Shown piece after piece: positions 1 to 8,744 of a stretch of 39,349 nt of DNA (the first letter of the stretch is position 1; each line of letters opens with the position of its first letter). The notes under the pieces are model-generated. The model was not told where the DNA came from. It did no database searches and saw only the letters and a program-made list of their open reading frames with translations. The stretch is from an uncultured Spirochaetota bacterium (GTDB lineage Bacteria > Spirochaetota > UBA4802 > UBA5550): contig CALMRZ010000059.1 of NCBI GenBank assembly GCA_937872225.1, positions 1 to 39,349 of the forward strand, read 5' to 3'. A program made the position numbers and the translations under genes.

Positions 1-273
1 GAAATTAATAGCATTTTTTATTCAAACCCACAAAATCTATGGGACAGCAGTGATTTTTTATAATTAAATATTGTGTTAAGGTATTTTATTACATCTTCAA
101 TTCCAACCCGGTAGTATCTAAGAAAACCATCGATGCGAAATGTACCGGCTCTGCGGCTGGTTTCTGTCCAGAATAGAAGTTGACATTTTCCCTGTCCCCC
201 GTAAATTTACATGCGTGATACTAAACGCCATGGCCTCCGGCATGGCGGGCAAACTGGAGAGCGTTGCATTGTC
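1..273. other. AT-rich leader region before the first receptor gene
   Basis: No convincing gene is seen in this stretch. It is clearly more AT-rich than the coding DNA that follows and probably holds the promoter of the AraC-type receptor gene. A GGAG-like element at about 256-260 is the only ribosome-binding candidate for that gene. The window edge cuts off whatever lies upstream. Confidence 0.5.
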
Positions 274-1980
274 ATGAACCGGGATTATTCATTTCAATCG
301 CTAATGGCGGTTTCAGCCGCTTTTCTGCTCATCATGATTGCGGGCCTTTGTTCCGCGGTTGAGGCCGCGCCGGTTAATCCTGCGGTGTCATCCCTGGCCG
401 CGCCGGTCTCGATCGCCGGGGAATGGAAGATCGCCATCGGCGACGACGCGAATTATGCGGCGCCGGGATTCAACGACGCCGCGTGGGACACCGTGAACCT
501 CCCGGGAAACCTCATGACCCGCGTCCTCGCCACAGCCGCCGGCCTCGCCCGCACCGAGGGAATCATCTGGCTCCGCAAGACCATCCGCATCGACCGGGAC
601 CTGCCGAAAGAGGACCTGGGACTTGTCCTGGGCAGGATCGGAAACGCCGATGAAACCTACTTCAACGGCATCAGGATCGGCGCAACGGGCGAGTTCCCGC
701 CCGCGTCCCACTCTATGTGGAACCATCCCCGCTACTACACGGTCAGCCGGGAGTTCGTGCGCTATGGCGCGGACAATGTCATAGCGGTGCGGGTATCGTA
801 CTACCTGTTCGGAGAAGTGCTGGGCGATATGGCCATCACGAACATGAAGGACTGGAAGGCGAAACGGGACATGGGGAAGTTCCTCCTCATCGACCTCTGC
901 TACTTCGTCATCGGCATGGGGCTCACCCTGCTGTTTATTACCGCCTTCTTCTTCATCAGGCGCCCCGCATCGCAGGAATACCTGTTCTACTGCCTGCAAC
1001 TCCTCTGCGGCCTCATCATGGTCATGGAGCTGTGCACGTACTGGGACCTGTACGGGTCGCTCCTGAACCGCTTCAAGATCCTAGCCTTCGGATGGGCGGC
1101 GGTGAACGTCGTGTATCCCATATTTCTCCACCGTATCTACGACCTTAAAAGAAAGAAGATCGAGATCGCCCTCTGGATTTACCTGGCCCTGGTGGTCCTG
1201 TTCGCCGTGATCTTCGTGGATACGGCCAACCTTCGCTTCAACGGCATCATCATGATCGTGGTTACCTATCTTATCGGCCCGTATAACATATCGTGCCACA
1301 TCTCGGCCCTGCGCAGGAAGCACCCCTACGCCAAGCCTTTCAGTTTCTTCGGCATCGTCATCGTCATCGCCGCCATCCACGACGGCGTCCTGTACCTGAT
1401 GAAATTCATCGGCGCCGACCTGAACATGTTCGGTTCTTGGTTCCAGTACATGATATTCCAGTACGCGGCCGCGGGGCTCTACGTGGGCACGGCCCTGGTG
1501 CTGGTGGTGCGCTACGCGAAGATCATGGACGACATCGAGGACCTCAATACCAGCCTTGAGAATTTCGTCATCGAGAACGCCCTCCTGAACGAGCGCCTCG
1601 GCGAAAAGGACGGATCCCAGAAGAGGGGGCCCTATCCGGTCATATCCGACATGGCCGAGGAGAAAATCCAGAAGGTCATCAATTATATCCACGAGAACTA
1701 TACTTTTGATATTTCCCGCGAGGGCCTCGCGGCGACCGTGGATGTCCACCCGGACAGCCTGGGAAAGCTGTTTAAATCGGTCACCAGTAAAAAGCTGGGG
1801 GACTATATAAATGAGCTCCGGGTCAAGGATGCCGCGAAACGGCTCGTGGAGACCGATGATAATGTCATCAGCATCGCCTTTTCCGTTGGTTTTGACAGCC
1901 TCAGGACCTTTAACCGGGTGTTCCCCAAATTCATGAACATGACCCCGGAGAAATATCGGAAAGAGTTCAAGAAAAGCTAA
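274..1980 (+). CDS. Membrane receptor: jelly-roll sensor, 7TM module, AraC-type DNA-binding domain
   Basis: Predicted one-protein signal transducer of 568 residues. A signal peptide (about 1-30) is followed by an extracytoplasmic domain (about 50-190) resembling the sugar-binding jelly roll of family 2 glycosidases, with WLRK, ADETYFNG and NVIAVR segments. Seven hydrophobic helices (about 203-415) match the 7TM diverse-intracellular-signalling type. A short coiled coil leads to a C-terminal AraC/XylS helix-turn-helix domain (about 460-568, with the second helix-turn-helix around SIAFSVGFDSLRTFNR). The ATG at 274 is preferred to the one at 211: it directly precedes the signal peptide, aligns with the paralogue at 3441, and has GGAG upstream. 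The protein would bind DNA while membrane-anchored. The N-terminal 410 residues are closely related to the diguanylate cyclase gene at 3441. The ligand is unknown; a carbohydrate-like molecule is an inference from the fold. Confidence 0.85.
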   Translation: MNRDYSFQSLMAVSAAFLLIMIAGLCSAVEAAPVNPAVSSLAAPVSIAGEWKIAIGDDANYAAPGFNDAAWDTVNLPGNLMTRVLATAAGLARTEGIIWLRKTIRIDRDLPKEDLGLVLGRIGNADETYFNGIRIGATGEFPPASHSMWNHPRYYTVSREFVRYGADNVIAVRVSYYLFGEVLGDMAITNMKDWKAKRDMGKFLLIDLCYFVIGMGLTLLFITAFFFIRRPASQEYLFYCLQLLCGLIMVMELCTYWDLYGSLLNRFKILAFGWAAVNVVYPIFLHRIYDLKRKKIEIALWIYLALVVLFAVIFVDTANLRFNGIIMIVVTYLIGPYNISCHISALRRKHPYAKPFSFFGIVIVIAAIHDGVLYLMKFIGADLNMFGSWFQYMIFQYAAAGLYVGTALVLVVRYAKIMDDIEDLNTSLENFVIENALLNERLGEKDGSQKRGPYPVISDMAEEKIQKVINYIHENYTFDISREGLAATVDVHPDSLGKLFKSVTSKKLGDYINELRVKDAAKRLVETDDNVISIAFSVGFDSLRTFNRVFPKFMNMTPEKYRKEFKKS

Positions 1981-2340
1981 CCTGCCTATTATTCACGTCC
2001 TGTTTGTGCATCCCTGACCGGCGAAAGCACCGATATCCCTGTCTATCGAGTCATTTTCTGCCGGGGAGATGTGTCTGACGATTATCGAACCCGATAGGGT
2101 CAGAGTAAAATTTCTATTTAAACTCCAATTGCCCGATAGTTTTCGGTGCCTATCTGGTTAATGAACCGATAACCATCGCATAATTGTTTACAGTAAGCTG
2201 GGTTGATTGTATACAGCAGACAATGTAAGATCGATCTTTGTTTGGCAAGACAACCGGACGGTTTTTATGTTATATAAAACCATACCGGCTGGATGGTTTT
2301 TAAGATCCAGGTTGAGATACTAGCAGATCAGGAGGAAGAC
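1981..2340. other. Intergenic region with dispersed-repeat copies
   Basis: No gene was recognised in these 360 bases. They contain several pieces of the repeat family found elsewhere in the window: a TATCG-AACC-CGATA inverted repeat at 2083-2096, GGGTCAGAGTAA at 2097-2108, CCGATAGTTTTCGG at 2133-2146 and ACCGATAACCATCG at 2165-2178. The sequence becomes AT-rich toward 2270, where a promoter for the lipase gene is likely, although no clean -35/-10 pair can be assigned. Confidence 0.6.
2083..2178. repeat. Dispersed repeat cluster (ACCGATAAC-type and GGGTCAGAG-type motifs)
   Basis: Contains GGGTCAGAGTAA at 2097-2108, the near-palindrome CCGATAGTTTTCGG at 2133-2146, which is the reverse complement of the consensus with one mismatch, and ACCGATAACCATCG at 2165-2178. 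The same motifs recur near 9.0 kb, 19.0 kb, 20.8-21.0 kb and 37.3 kb, always outside genes. Confidence 0.6.
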
Positions 2341-3258
2341 ATGAAAAGAATAGCTTTATTAACCATGGGTTTGTTACTTGTTACTTCTCTTCTTTATGCG
2401 GGAGGGAGCTCCAGTCAACCGACAAAATACCCTGTTGTCCTGATCCACGGGATAGCGATGAACGATATAAACATCCTGGGTGTCGATTATTTTTACGGCA
2501 TACAGAACGAACTTGAGGATGAAGGATTCACGGTCTTTGTCACCACCCAGGACTGCTTCAACAGCACCGAAGGCAGGGCCAGGGAAGTGTTCCAGGAGCT
2601 TCTCAACATCAAGGCGGTCCATCCGGAATATACTAAATTCAATATCATCGCCCATTCCCAGGGCGCCCTTGACGCCCGGTATCTGGTATCGAACCTGTCG
2701 ACCACGATCAACGGAAAAGTAGTAAAGGGCTCCGACCTTGTCGCTTCCATCACCAGCATATCGGGAGTACACCGGGGATCACCGGTGGCCGACCTGGTCC
2801 TCGGCATTCTGCCTGCCGGCGTGGCCCGTGACGCTGTAGCCGGTATCGTCAATCTCTTCTGGAAGCTCTTCTTTAACAGCGAAAATGCCGATTCCGAGGC
2901 GGCAATACGGAGCCTCGCAACGTCATACATGATCAATATCTTCAACCCCAACGTGAAGGACGTTCCGGGGATCTATTATCAGAGTTACGCCGGAAAGATT
3001 AAAACGATAACGCCCACCTTCCTGGTCTCGGCGCCCCTCAACGCCTATATCAAGTCCGTTGACGGCGCCAATGACTGCATGGTTTCTGTCAACAGCGCCA
3101 GGTGGGGAAATTACCGCGGTGAGATTACCGGGGCATGGTGGTGCGGCGGCGTGGACCACTTCATGGAAATCGGCCATCTGTTCGGCATTACGCCGGGATT
3201 CGACGCTCCCGCTTTTTACGCGGGCATAGCAAAGGATTTACAGAAAAGAGGATATTAA
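2341..3258 (+). CDS. Secreted lipase/esterase, alpha/beta hydrolase of the bacterial true-lipase type
   Basis: A 305-residue protein with an N-terminal signal peptide (about 1-20, ending near LLYAGG, with no lipobox cysteine). The oxyanion-hole strand VVLIHG lies near residues 32-37. The nucleophile Ser106 is in the elbow AHSQG. A plausible acid is Asp245 in NDCMVSVNSARWG and a plausible base is His273 in GGVDHFMEIGH. That order and those contexts match triacylglycerol lipases of Pseudomonas/Burkholderia type (LipA family), so it probably hydrolyses lipid esters outside the cytoplasm. The start at 2341 is fixed by a strong GGAGG at 2331-2335; the ATG at 2293 would precede that site. No lipase foldase gene is seen beside it. 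It lies between two paralogous receptors, which suggests but does not prove that they sense a related extracellular nutrient. Confidence 0.85.
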   Translation: MKRIALLTMGLLLVTSLLYAGGSSSQPTKYPVVLIHGIAMNDINILGVDYFYGIQNELEDEGFTVFVTTQDCFNSTEGRAREVFQELLNIKAVHPEYTKFNIIAHSQGALDARYLVSNLSTTINGKVVKGSDLVASITSISGVHRGSPVADLVLGILPAGVARDAVAGIVNLFWKLFFNSENADSEAAIRSLATSYMINIFNPNVKDVPGIYYQSYAGKIKTITPTFLVSAPLNAYIKSVDGANDCMVSVNSARWGNYRGEITGAWWCGGVDHFMEIGHLFGITPGFDAPAFYAGIAKDLQKRGY

Positions 3259-3264
3259 TTCATA

Positions 3265-3298
3265 AGGGGTCAGGGCGGCCCTGGTTGCTCTGACCCCT
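3265..3298. terminator. GC-rich hairpin after the lipase gene, related to the GGGTCAGAG repeat
   Basis: AGGGGTCAG at 3265-3273 pairs perfectly with CTGACCCCT at 3290-3298. An inner AGGGC/GCCCT pairing at about 3272-3282 is a second possibility. There is no T-tract after it, so termination is uncertain. The arms carry the GGGTCAG/CTGACCC core of the dispersed repeat family, so it may be a repeat copy that serves as a transcript end. Confidence 0.5.
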
Positions 3299-3440
3299 CA
3301 CCCCCCCTGTACTTGTATTGATTTTGAATTTTTCACCGGGAAAAAGCCTGCCGCAAAGGTAATTGAGTAAAAAACACCCTTTTCTGATAATTATTATCTT
3401 GATAAATTGCCCATATTCATGGACTATATTCAAAAATGCC

Positions 3441-5357
3441 ATGGGCCACACGTTCACGCTACAACTGTCAATTGCAGCATCGCTTGTCATTATTTCCCTG
3501 GCATCTGTTTATGCCGGCGGAAGGGACGCCGGCTCGCCCGTCGAATTGAAATCACTCAAAGAACAGTTTTCCCTCGCCGGTCAATGGAGGATAATGCTTG
3601 GCGATGATGCCCGGTATGCTGACCCCGGTTACGATGATTCCTCCTGGGACACGGTTGCCATGCCCGGAAGCCTGATGCCCTATATACTTCCCCGGACCGG
3701 CAGTATCAGCGGAATCCTGTGGTTAAGGAAGACCGTTTATATCGACCGAGACCTGCCGCGGGAGGACCTGGGCCTTATCATGGGAAGGATCTCCAATGCA
3801 GACGAGACCTATTTTAACGGCACAAGGGTGGGCGGCATGGGCGAGTTCCCGCCCGAGGCCCACTCCATGTGGAACCATCCCCGTTACTATCCGGTCAATC
3901 GGCCCTTTATCCAATACGGGGCGGACAACGTCATAGCAGTCCGCCTTTCCTACTATCTGTTCAGCGAGATATTGGGGGAGATAGCCGTATCGGACATGAA
4001 GCATTGGAACAAGGACAAGGACCTGGGAAGGTTCCTCTTCATTGATCTCAGCTACATAGTCCTCGCCATCGGCTTCGCGCTGCTGGTCGTGTATTCCTTC
4101 ATCTTCATGCTGAAGCCCACGTCCCAGGAATACCTGTTCTACTGCCTGCAGCTCCTGTGCGGTTTTTTCATGATGCTGGAAGTGTGCACCTACTGGAACT
4201 TCTACGGCTCCATGATGGCCAGGTTCAAGGTTCTGGGCGTAGCCTGGGCGGCCGTCAATGTCACGCACCCCATATTCCTGCACCGCATATATGACCTCAA
4301 GAGGAAAAGGATCGAGGCGCTCCTCTGGATATACCTGGCGGTCATCGTCTTCATAGCCCTGTTGTTCATCGATGACTCCAATATCCGCCTCGGGGCGATA
4401 TCCATGATTCTGGTCACCCAGCTTATCGGTTTTTACAACCTGTCATGCCATGTCACCGCCCTGGTGAAAAGGCATCCCTATGCCCTGATGTTCAGCTTTT
4501 TCGGGATCATCCTGGTCCTGGGGGCCATACATGACGGCTGGGCCTATCTTCTGAAGCTCTATGTCCTTGATGCAAGGGAGATCTCCGGCTTCTTCCAGGT
4601 CATGGTCCTGCCGTATGCCGCCGCGGGTCTCTATGTCGGAACGGCCCTGATCCTCGCGGTCAGGTTCGTGAGGATGATGAAAGAGGTCGAGGACCTCAAC
4701 GTCAACCTTGAGAAAAAGGTCGATGAAAGAACGTTCCAGCTGAAGGTCCTCACCCATGAGCTTGAGGACAAGAACAGGATCCTCTCGGAGGTGGCATTGC
4801 GGGACAGCCTGACGGGCCTCTATAACCATGCCGCCTTCCACGCCCGGCTTCAGGAACTGATCAACGAATCGAAGCGCCACCGTTTTTCGATATGCGTGGT
4901 GATGATCGATATCGACGACTTCAAGGTCTTCAACGATAACTACGGCCACCAGCTGGGAGACGAGATCCTCCTGCGGATTTCCGATATATTCAAGTCCGGC
5001 CTGCGCGAATACGACGCCAAGTCGAAGTTCCTGGAAGAGTCGGTGGGCGTAAGCACGCAGATTGTCAGGAATTACGACCTTGTCGGCAGGTACGGGGGCG
5101 ACGAATTCGTACTGCTCCTGCCCCACTGCGGGGAGGACGAGGCCAAGGTCGTCGCGGAGCGGATGTGCCGCAGCATCGAGGCGATCCGCCTGAAGAGTTA
5201 TCCGGACCTGAAAATCACCGGGAGCTTCGGTATCGCCATGCTGGACGAGCATACCGAATGCCGCGACAGCAAGGAGCTCATCGCCCTGGCGGACAAGGCC
5301 CTGTACCGGGCGAAATCCGAAGGGAAGAACCGGATATGCTACATCAGGTATCAATAG
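3441..5357 (+). CDS. Membrane diguanylate cyclase: jelly-roll sensor, 7TM module, GGDEF domain
   Basis: Predicted cyclic-di-GMP synthase of 638 residues. The layout is signal peptide (about 1-27), jelly-roll sensor (about 48-185), seven-helix module (about 200-410), a coiled coil with EDLNVNLEKKV, then a GGDEF domain (about 452-638) beginning RDSLTGLYNHAAF. The active-site GGDEF is intact. An RxxD inhibitory-site motif (RNYD) lies five residues before it, so product inhibition is plausible. Unusually, about 21 residues are inserted just upstream, with a second RxxD-like REYD at the other end. The ATG at 3441 aligns with the start of the paralogue at 274. A TTG at 3363 with AAAGG upstream would add 26 residues rich in isoleucine and is less likely. 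The sensor half is very close to that of the AraC receptor, pointing to duplication followed by an output swap. Confidence 0.87.
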   Translation: MGHTFTLQLSIAASLVIISLASVYAGGRDAGSPVELKSLKEQFSLAGQWRIMLGDDARYADPGYDDSSWDTVAMPGSLMPYILPRTGSISGILWLRKTVYIDRDLPREDLGLIMGRISNADETYFNGTRVGGMGEFPPEAHSMWNHPRYYPVNRPFIQYGADNVIAVRLSYYLFSEILGEIAVSDMKHWNKDKDLGRFLFIDLSYIVLAIGFALLVVYSFIFMLKPTSQEYLFYCLQLLCGFFMMLEVCTYWNFYGSMMARFKVLGVAWAAVNVTHPIFLHRIYDLKRKRIEALLWIYLAVIVFIALLFIDDSNIRLGAISMILVTQLIGFYNLSCHVTALVKRHPYALMFSFFGIILVLGAIHDGWAYLLKLYVLDAREISGFFQVMVLPYAAAGLYVGTALILAVRFVRMMKEVEDLNVNLEKKVDERTFQLKVLTHELEDKNRILSEVALRDSLTGLYNHAAFHARLQELINESKRHRFSICVVMIDIDDFKVFNDNYGHQLGDEILLRISDIFKSGLREYDAKSKFLEESVGVSTQIVRNYDLVGRYGGDEFVLLLPHCGEDEAKVVAERMCRSIEAIRLKSYPDLKITGSFGIAMLDEHTECRDSKELIALADKALYRAKSEGKNRICYIRYQ

Positions 5358-5412
5358 CCGGGCGGCCGGGCGACATCGGATTAACAGAACGCTGACTGAG
5401 CGTGAGGATGCC

Positions 5413-5793
5413 ATGAAACGGATGATGGTCATGATTCTTGTCGCTGCATTGGGCGCGGTATCGGGACATGCCGCGAAACCGGGCCGGGACATCATCAGGG
5501 ACGCCGGCGCCCTGTGGGGCCGCGAAGGGGCCATGGTCACCATCGAGGGAACGGTGGCCAGGGAGATATGGCAGCACATGGTGGCCCCCCCGAAGGGTTA
5601 CGGCCATGAAACGTATTTTGACATGGGCACGTTCCAGATCGTCATCTACTCGAAGGATCAGATCGAATGCGACGGCACGGTCCGGGCCACCGGCACGGTG
5701 GTGAGGATAGAAGGATCGTCCAAGAACCCGCGCCGGAAGGAAGCCTGCACCGAGTACCACGTGGCCGTTGATTCGTGGGAATGCCTTAAGTGA
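5413..5793 (+). CDS. Small secreted protein of unknown function, possibly OB-fold
   Basis: A 126-residue protein with a clear signal peptide (about 1-20, cleavage after SGHA). The mature part alternates short beta-like segments (MVTIEGTV, FQIVIYSK, TVRATGTVVRIEG, YHVAVDSWEC), which is the kind of pattern seen in small periplasmic OB-fold proteins; that assignment is an inference from pattern only. Two cysteines near the C-terminus and one in DQIECDG could form a disulphide. A GAGG-like site lies just before the ATG. It follows the diguanylate cyclase gene by 55 bases on the same strand and may be co-transcribed. No family was recognised with confidence. Confidence 0.65.
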   Translation: MKRMMVMILVAALGAVSGHAAKPGRDIIRDAGALWGREGAMVTIEGTVAREIWQHMVAPPKGYGHETYFDMGTFQIVIYSKDQIECDGTVRATGTVVRIEGSSKNPRRKEACTEYHVAVDSWECLK

Positions 5794-5800
5794 AGATGCC

Positions 5801-6349
5801 TTACGCTGCCGCTCCCTTCCCGGATTTTTTAACATAGAACGCCAGCCTGGCGGCAAACAGTGCGATAATCGCCAGGCATGCCGCTGACAGGCCCCACTTC
5901 AACGATGAAAGCAATCCGTTCATGAGAGCCATCCATCCGGGAATCTCCGTTTGCTGCCTGATAATGGCCAGCTCCAGGAAGTTTTCCGCCAGGTCAACCG
6001 CGGCAGCGGCGAAAGGAAGCAGAAAGTATAGAGGGATGTCCCTGGAAATCTCGGATTTCGGCAGTTTCGTTCTCAGGTAACAGAGCAGGAAAAACATGAA
6101 TGAGCTGTAGATGACCGGGTGCAGGAAGTCCATGTAAAAATGGTCCCTGAACACCGCCATGCCGGTTTCGCCCCACGCGGTGATGATGTCCGCCAGGCTT
6201 TTGGCGTCAAAGGAAAACTGGAACTTCAGCTGCCCCGTCCCCAGCGGCCCAAGAATAATGAGAATGGTGGCCTGTGAAATAACATATAACAGGCCGCTGA
6301 TTATGACCAGCGCGGGCAGGAGCTTCCTGTCTGAAATGAATTTTTTCAT
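5801..6349 (-). CDS. Four-helix integral membrane protein of unknown function
   Basis: A 182-residue hydrophobic protein with four predicted membrane segments (about 10-33, 82-101, 110-135 and 143-172) and a charged C-terminal tail. The ATG at 6349 is preferred because a GGGGAA ribosome site lies just upstream and a hydrophobic segment follows at once; the longer frame to 6454 adds a basic stretch without support. It is convergent with the small secreted protein gene, ending 8 bases from it. No family was recognised and no catalytic motif is visible. Confidence 0.6.
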   Translation of the reverse strand: MKKFISDRKLLPALVIISGLLYVISQATILIILGPLGTGQLKFQFSFDAKSLADIITAWGETGMAVFRDHFYMDFLHPVIYSSFMFFLLCYLRTKLPKSEISRDIPLYFLLPFAAAAVDLAENFLELAIIRQQTEIPGWMALMNGLLSSLKWGLSAACLAIIALFAARLAFYVKKSGKGAAA

Positions 6350-6611
6350 GGCGTATTCCCCGGCAATTTTCTGATCAAAGTGCCGATCTTGAACAGCTTT
6401 GTCAATCACTATGGATGCGCCGGCAGCCGGCCGGAAAAAAATTCTGAAATGCATCTCAAATGATAAGTATGAGGGGATAAAGTATTGACATTTGCGGTCC
6501 GGTGGCTTTTGCTTATTGTCAACTGCTTTGTTCTGTCAAACCTGACCGGAATTTCCATGGCATGCTTTCCCGTGTTTGCTGCCGGGTTAACGATACTATC
6601 TGGAGGAGTCA

Positions 6612-7943
6612 ATGGGTTGGAAAGAAACGTATAATAAGAAGCTGGTTTCAATCAGTGACGCAGTTAAAGTGGTGAAGTCGGGCGATTTTATCTGCACGCC
6701 CGGAGGTCCCTGCGCCGCCTATGACCTCGTGGCCGAGGTGGCGAAGCGGTATGAAGAGCTGGAAAATGTGACGGTATCATCGGCCCTCATGATGCGGCCG
6801 ATGCCGCATTTTGAAGCGAAATACCAGGGGCATATCGGCCACCTGGCCCTGTTCCTGGGGCCGCTGGAGCGCATCTTCATGCCCCAGGGAAATATTAAAG
6901 TCAACTCCTGCAGCTTCTCGAATTTCGACGACCTCATCACCCAGGAGCTTAAGCCGGACGTTCTCTTCATGGTCTGTTCCGAACCCGACGAATGGGGCTA
7001 CATGAGCTTCGGTCCCGGCGGGGCGTCGGTTAATTACTCCATCCTGAAGACCGCCCGCGACGTCGTGGTCCAGGTCAATAAAAAGATCCCCTATACCTTC
7101 GGCACCCATGCCCACATCCACGTCGACCAGGCCACCTGCATCTGCGAGCAGGACTACGATGTCCCGGTGCTTCCGAACATCCCGATCACCGACGTGGAAA
7201 AGCAGATCGCGTCCCACATCGTTGAGCGCATCCCAGACGGCGCCACGGTCCAGCTCGGGTTCGGCGGCATCGCCAACGCCGTCGGCTTCTTCCTCGAGAA
7301 CAAGAAGAACCTGGGGGTCCACACCGAGATGCTGACCGACTCGATGATGGACCTGACGAAGAAGGGCGTCATCAACGGCGCGTTCAAGCAGTATTACCCG
7401 GGCAAGATAACCTACGGCTTCGGCGTGGGGTCCAAGGAGCTCTACGAGTTCATGCACCGCAACCCGATGCTCGAATCAATGCCGATCCATTTCATCAACG
7501 ACATCAACAACATCGCCATGAACGACAACTTCATCTCGATCAACAACGCCCTGACGGTTGACCTGACCGGCCAGGTCTGCTCCGAGTCGATCGGCTTCAA
7601 CATGTTCAGCTCAACCGGCGGCCAGCTTGATTTCGTCCGCGGCGCGCACCGGTCGAAGGGAGGGAAGTCCTTTATCGCACTCAACTCCATGTCGGTCGGC
7701 AAATCCGGGCCCATCAACCGCATCACGTCAACGCTCCAGCCGGGGACCGTGGTGACCACGCCCCGGTCCGATGTCCAGTACGTGGTGACGGAATACGGCA
7801 TAGCCGACCTCTGGCTCAAGAGCATCGAGGACCGCGCCCGCGCCATGATCGGCATCGCCCATCCCGATTTCCGGGAGAGCCTTGAAAAAGAGGCCATCGA
7901 GGCGGGCCTGATATCAAAGAAGGTGACGGTGGTGAAAAAGTAG
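6612..7943 (+). CDS. CoA-transferase of the acetyl-CoA hydrolase / 4-hydroxybutyrate CoA-transferase family
   Basis: A 443-residue cytoplasmic enzyme of normal family length. It transfers CoA between short-chain acyl donors and acceptors through a glutamyl-CoA thioester. The likely catalytic glutamate is Glu239 in GVHTEMLTD. A glycine-rich VQLGFGGIANAV stretch and the C-terminal VTEYGIADLWLKS segment are typical of the family. The closest type by eye is 4-hydroxybutyrate CoA-transferase; butyrate or propionate CoA-transferases are alternatives. A strong TGGAGGAG lies before the ATG. A TTGACA at 6485-6490 could be the -35 element of its promoter, but the matching -10 is weak. It stands alone, with no butyrate-pathway genes nearby, so the physiological acyl group cannot be named. 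Confidence 0.85.
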   Translation: MGWKETYNKKLVSISDAVKVVKSGDFICTPGGPCAAYDLVAEVAKRYEELENVTVSSALMMRPMPHFEAKYQGHIGHLALFLGPLERIFMPQGNIKVNSCSFSNFDDLITQELKPDVLFMVCSEPDEWGYMSFGPGGASVNYSILKTARDVVVQVNKKIPYTFGTHAHIHVDQATCICEQDYDVPVLPNIPITDVEKQIASHIVERIPDGATVQLGFGGIANAVGFFLENKKNLGVHTEMLTDSMMDLTKKGVINGAFKQYYPGKITYGFGVGSKELYEFMHRNPMLESMPIHFINDINNIAMNDNFISINNALTVDLTGQVCSESIGFNMFSSTGGQLDFVRGAHRSKGGKSFIALNSMSVGKSGPINRITSTLQPGTVVTTPRSDVQYVVTEYGIADLWLKSIEDRARAMIGIAHPDFRESLEKEAIEAGLISKKVTVVKK

Positions 7944-7948
7944 CCCCC

Positions 7949-7970
7949 CAGCCCCCCCGGAGGGGGGCTG
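7949..7970. terminator. C/G-rich hairpin after the CoA-transferase gene
   Basis: CAGCCCCCC at 7949-7957 pairs perfectly with GGGGGGCTG at 7962-7970 across a four-base loop, six bases after the stop codon. No T-tract follows, so it may be a repeat hairpin rather than a strict intrinsic terminator. Confidence 0.5.
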
Positions 7971-7994
7971 CTGTGGGAATGCATTTCCCGGAAG

Positions 7995-8013
7995 TCCCCC
8001 TCCGGGGGATTTA
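7995..8013. repeat. Left copy of a 19-bp inverted repeat flanking the 8081 gene
   Basis: TCCCCCTCCGGGGGATTTA. Its reverse complement matches the sequence at 8745-8763 at 18 of 19 positions. It also forms its own hairpin (CCCCC/GGGGG). Confidence 0.6.
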
Positions 8014-8080
8014 TGGGGCCAATGTAATCGCAGCGATAAGATTTCAGACTATCCTGAAATAATCCCAACAGGAGGCGCCT

Positions 8081-8707
8081 ATGTTAAACAACCCGGAAGC
8101 GACCGAGCAGGCATTGAAAATACTGCGCAGCGGCGCGACGTTCCAGTGGTACCTGATCCCGATGCTTGCCTTTGTCGTGTACGTCTATTTCAACGAGATT
8201 TCGAAGAAGAACTGGAAGGGAGTGGCGGCGGGCCTCTCGCTCTACATGGTGCACTGGTTCGTGGAGATCGTGAACGCCCTGATACAGCATTGTTCCGGCC
8301 ACGCCCTCTGGACCGTCCCCACGGGGACCGCGTTTCTCCTTCTCATCGGCGTGGGGGTCGAGCTGAGCCTCATGTTCTCCATCTCGGGACTCATTTTCAG
8401 CAAGGTGCTGCCGGAGGACCCGAAGATGAAGATCCTCGGCGTGAACAACCGCCTGGTCATCGCGGTCATCAACGCGGCGTTCTACTCGGTGTTCGAGATC
8501 TTCCTAGTGAAAACGCCGGCCTTCGTGTGGGTCTATCCCTGGTGGGGCGCCCTCACCGTGTTCATCACGGTGTACATTCCCTTCTGGGTGGTGTCGATGT
8601 ACTGCTATGACTGGGAGCCGAAGGTCCAGAAGATAGTTATCGGTTCCCTCTTCGGGGTGAATGCCGTCATGCTCATCGTCTTCGGCGGCATCTTGGGCTG
8701 GATATAG
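8081..8707 (+). CDS. Six-helix integral membrane protein of unknown function
   Basis: A 208-residue protein with six predicted membrane helices (about 20-40, 47-70, 83-112, 124-146, 150-178 and 184-208). Conspicuous polar or aromatic residues lie inside the membrane: HWFVEIVN in helix 2, ELSL in helix 3 and a WVYPWW cluster before helix 5. A strong AGGAGG site precedes the ATG. No family is recognised with confidence. The gene sits between two copies of an inverted C/G-rich repeat, so it may be its own transcription unit. A link with the CoA-transferase upstream is possible from co-orientation but not supported further. Confidence 0.7.
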   Translation: MLNNPEATEQALKILRSGATFQWYLIPMLAFVVYVYFNEISKKNWKGVAAGLSLYMVHWFVEIVNALIQHCSGHALWTVPTGTAFLLLIGVGVELSLMFSISGLIFSKVLPEDPKMKILGVNNRLVIAVINAAFYSVFEIFLVKTPAFVWVYPWWGALTVFITVYIPFWVVSMYCYDWEPKVQKIVIGSLFGVNAVMLIVFGGILGWI

Positions 8708-8744
8708 GCGTGCCATATCCGGTAAGGCCGACCTAAAATCCCCC

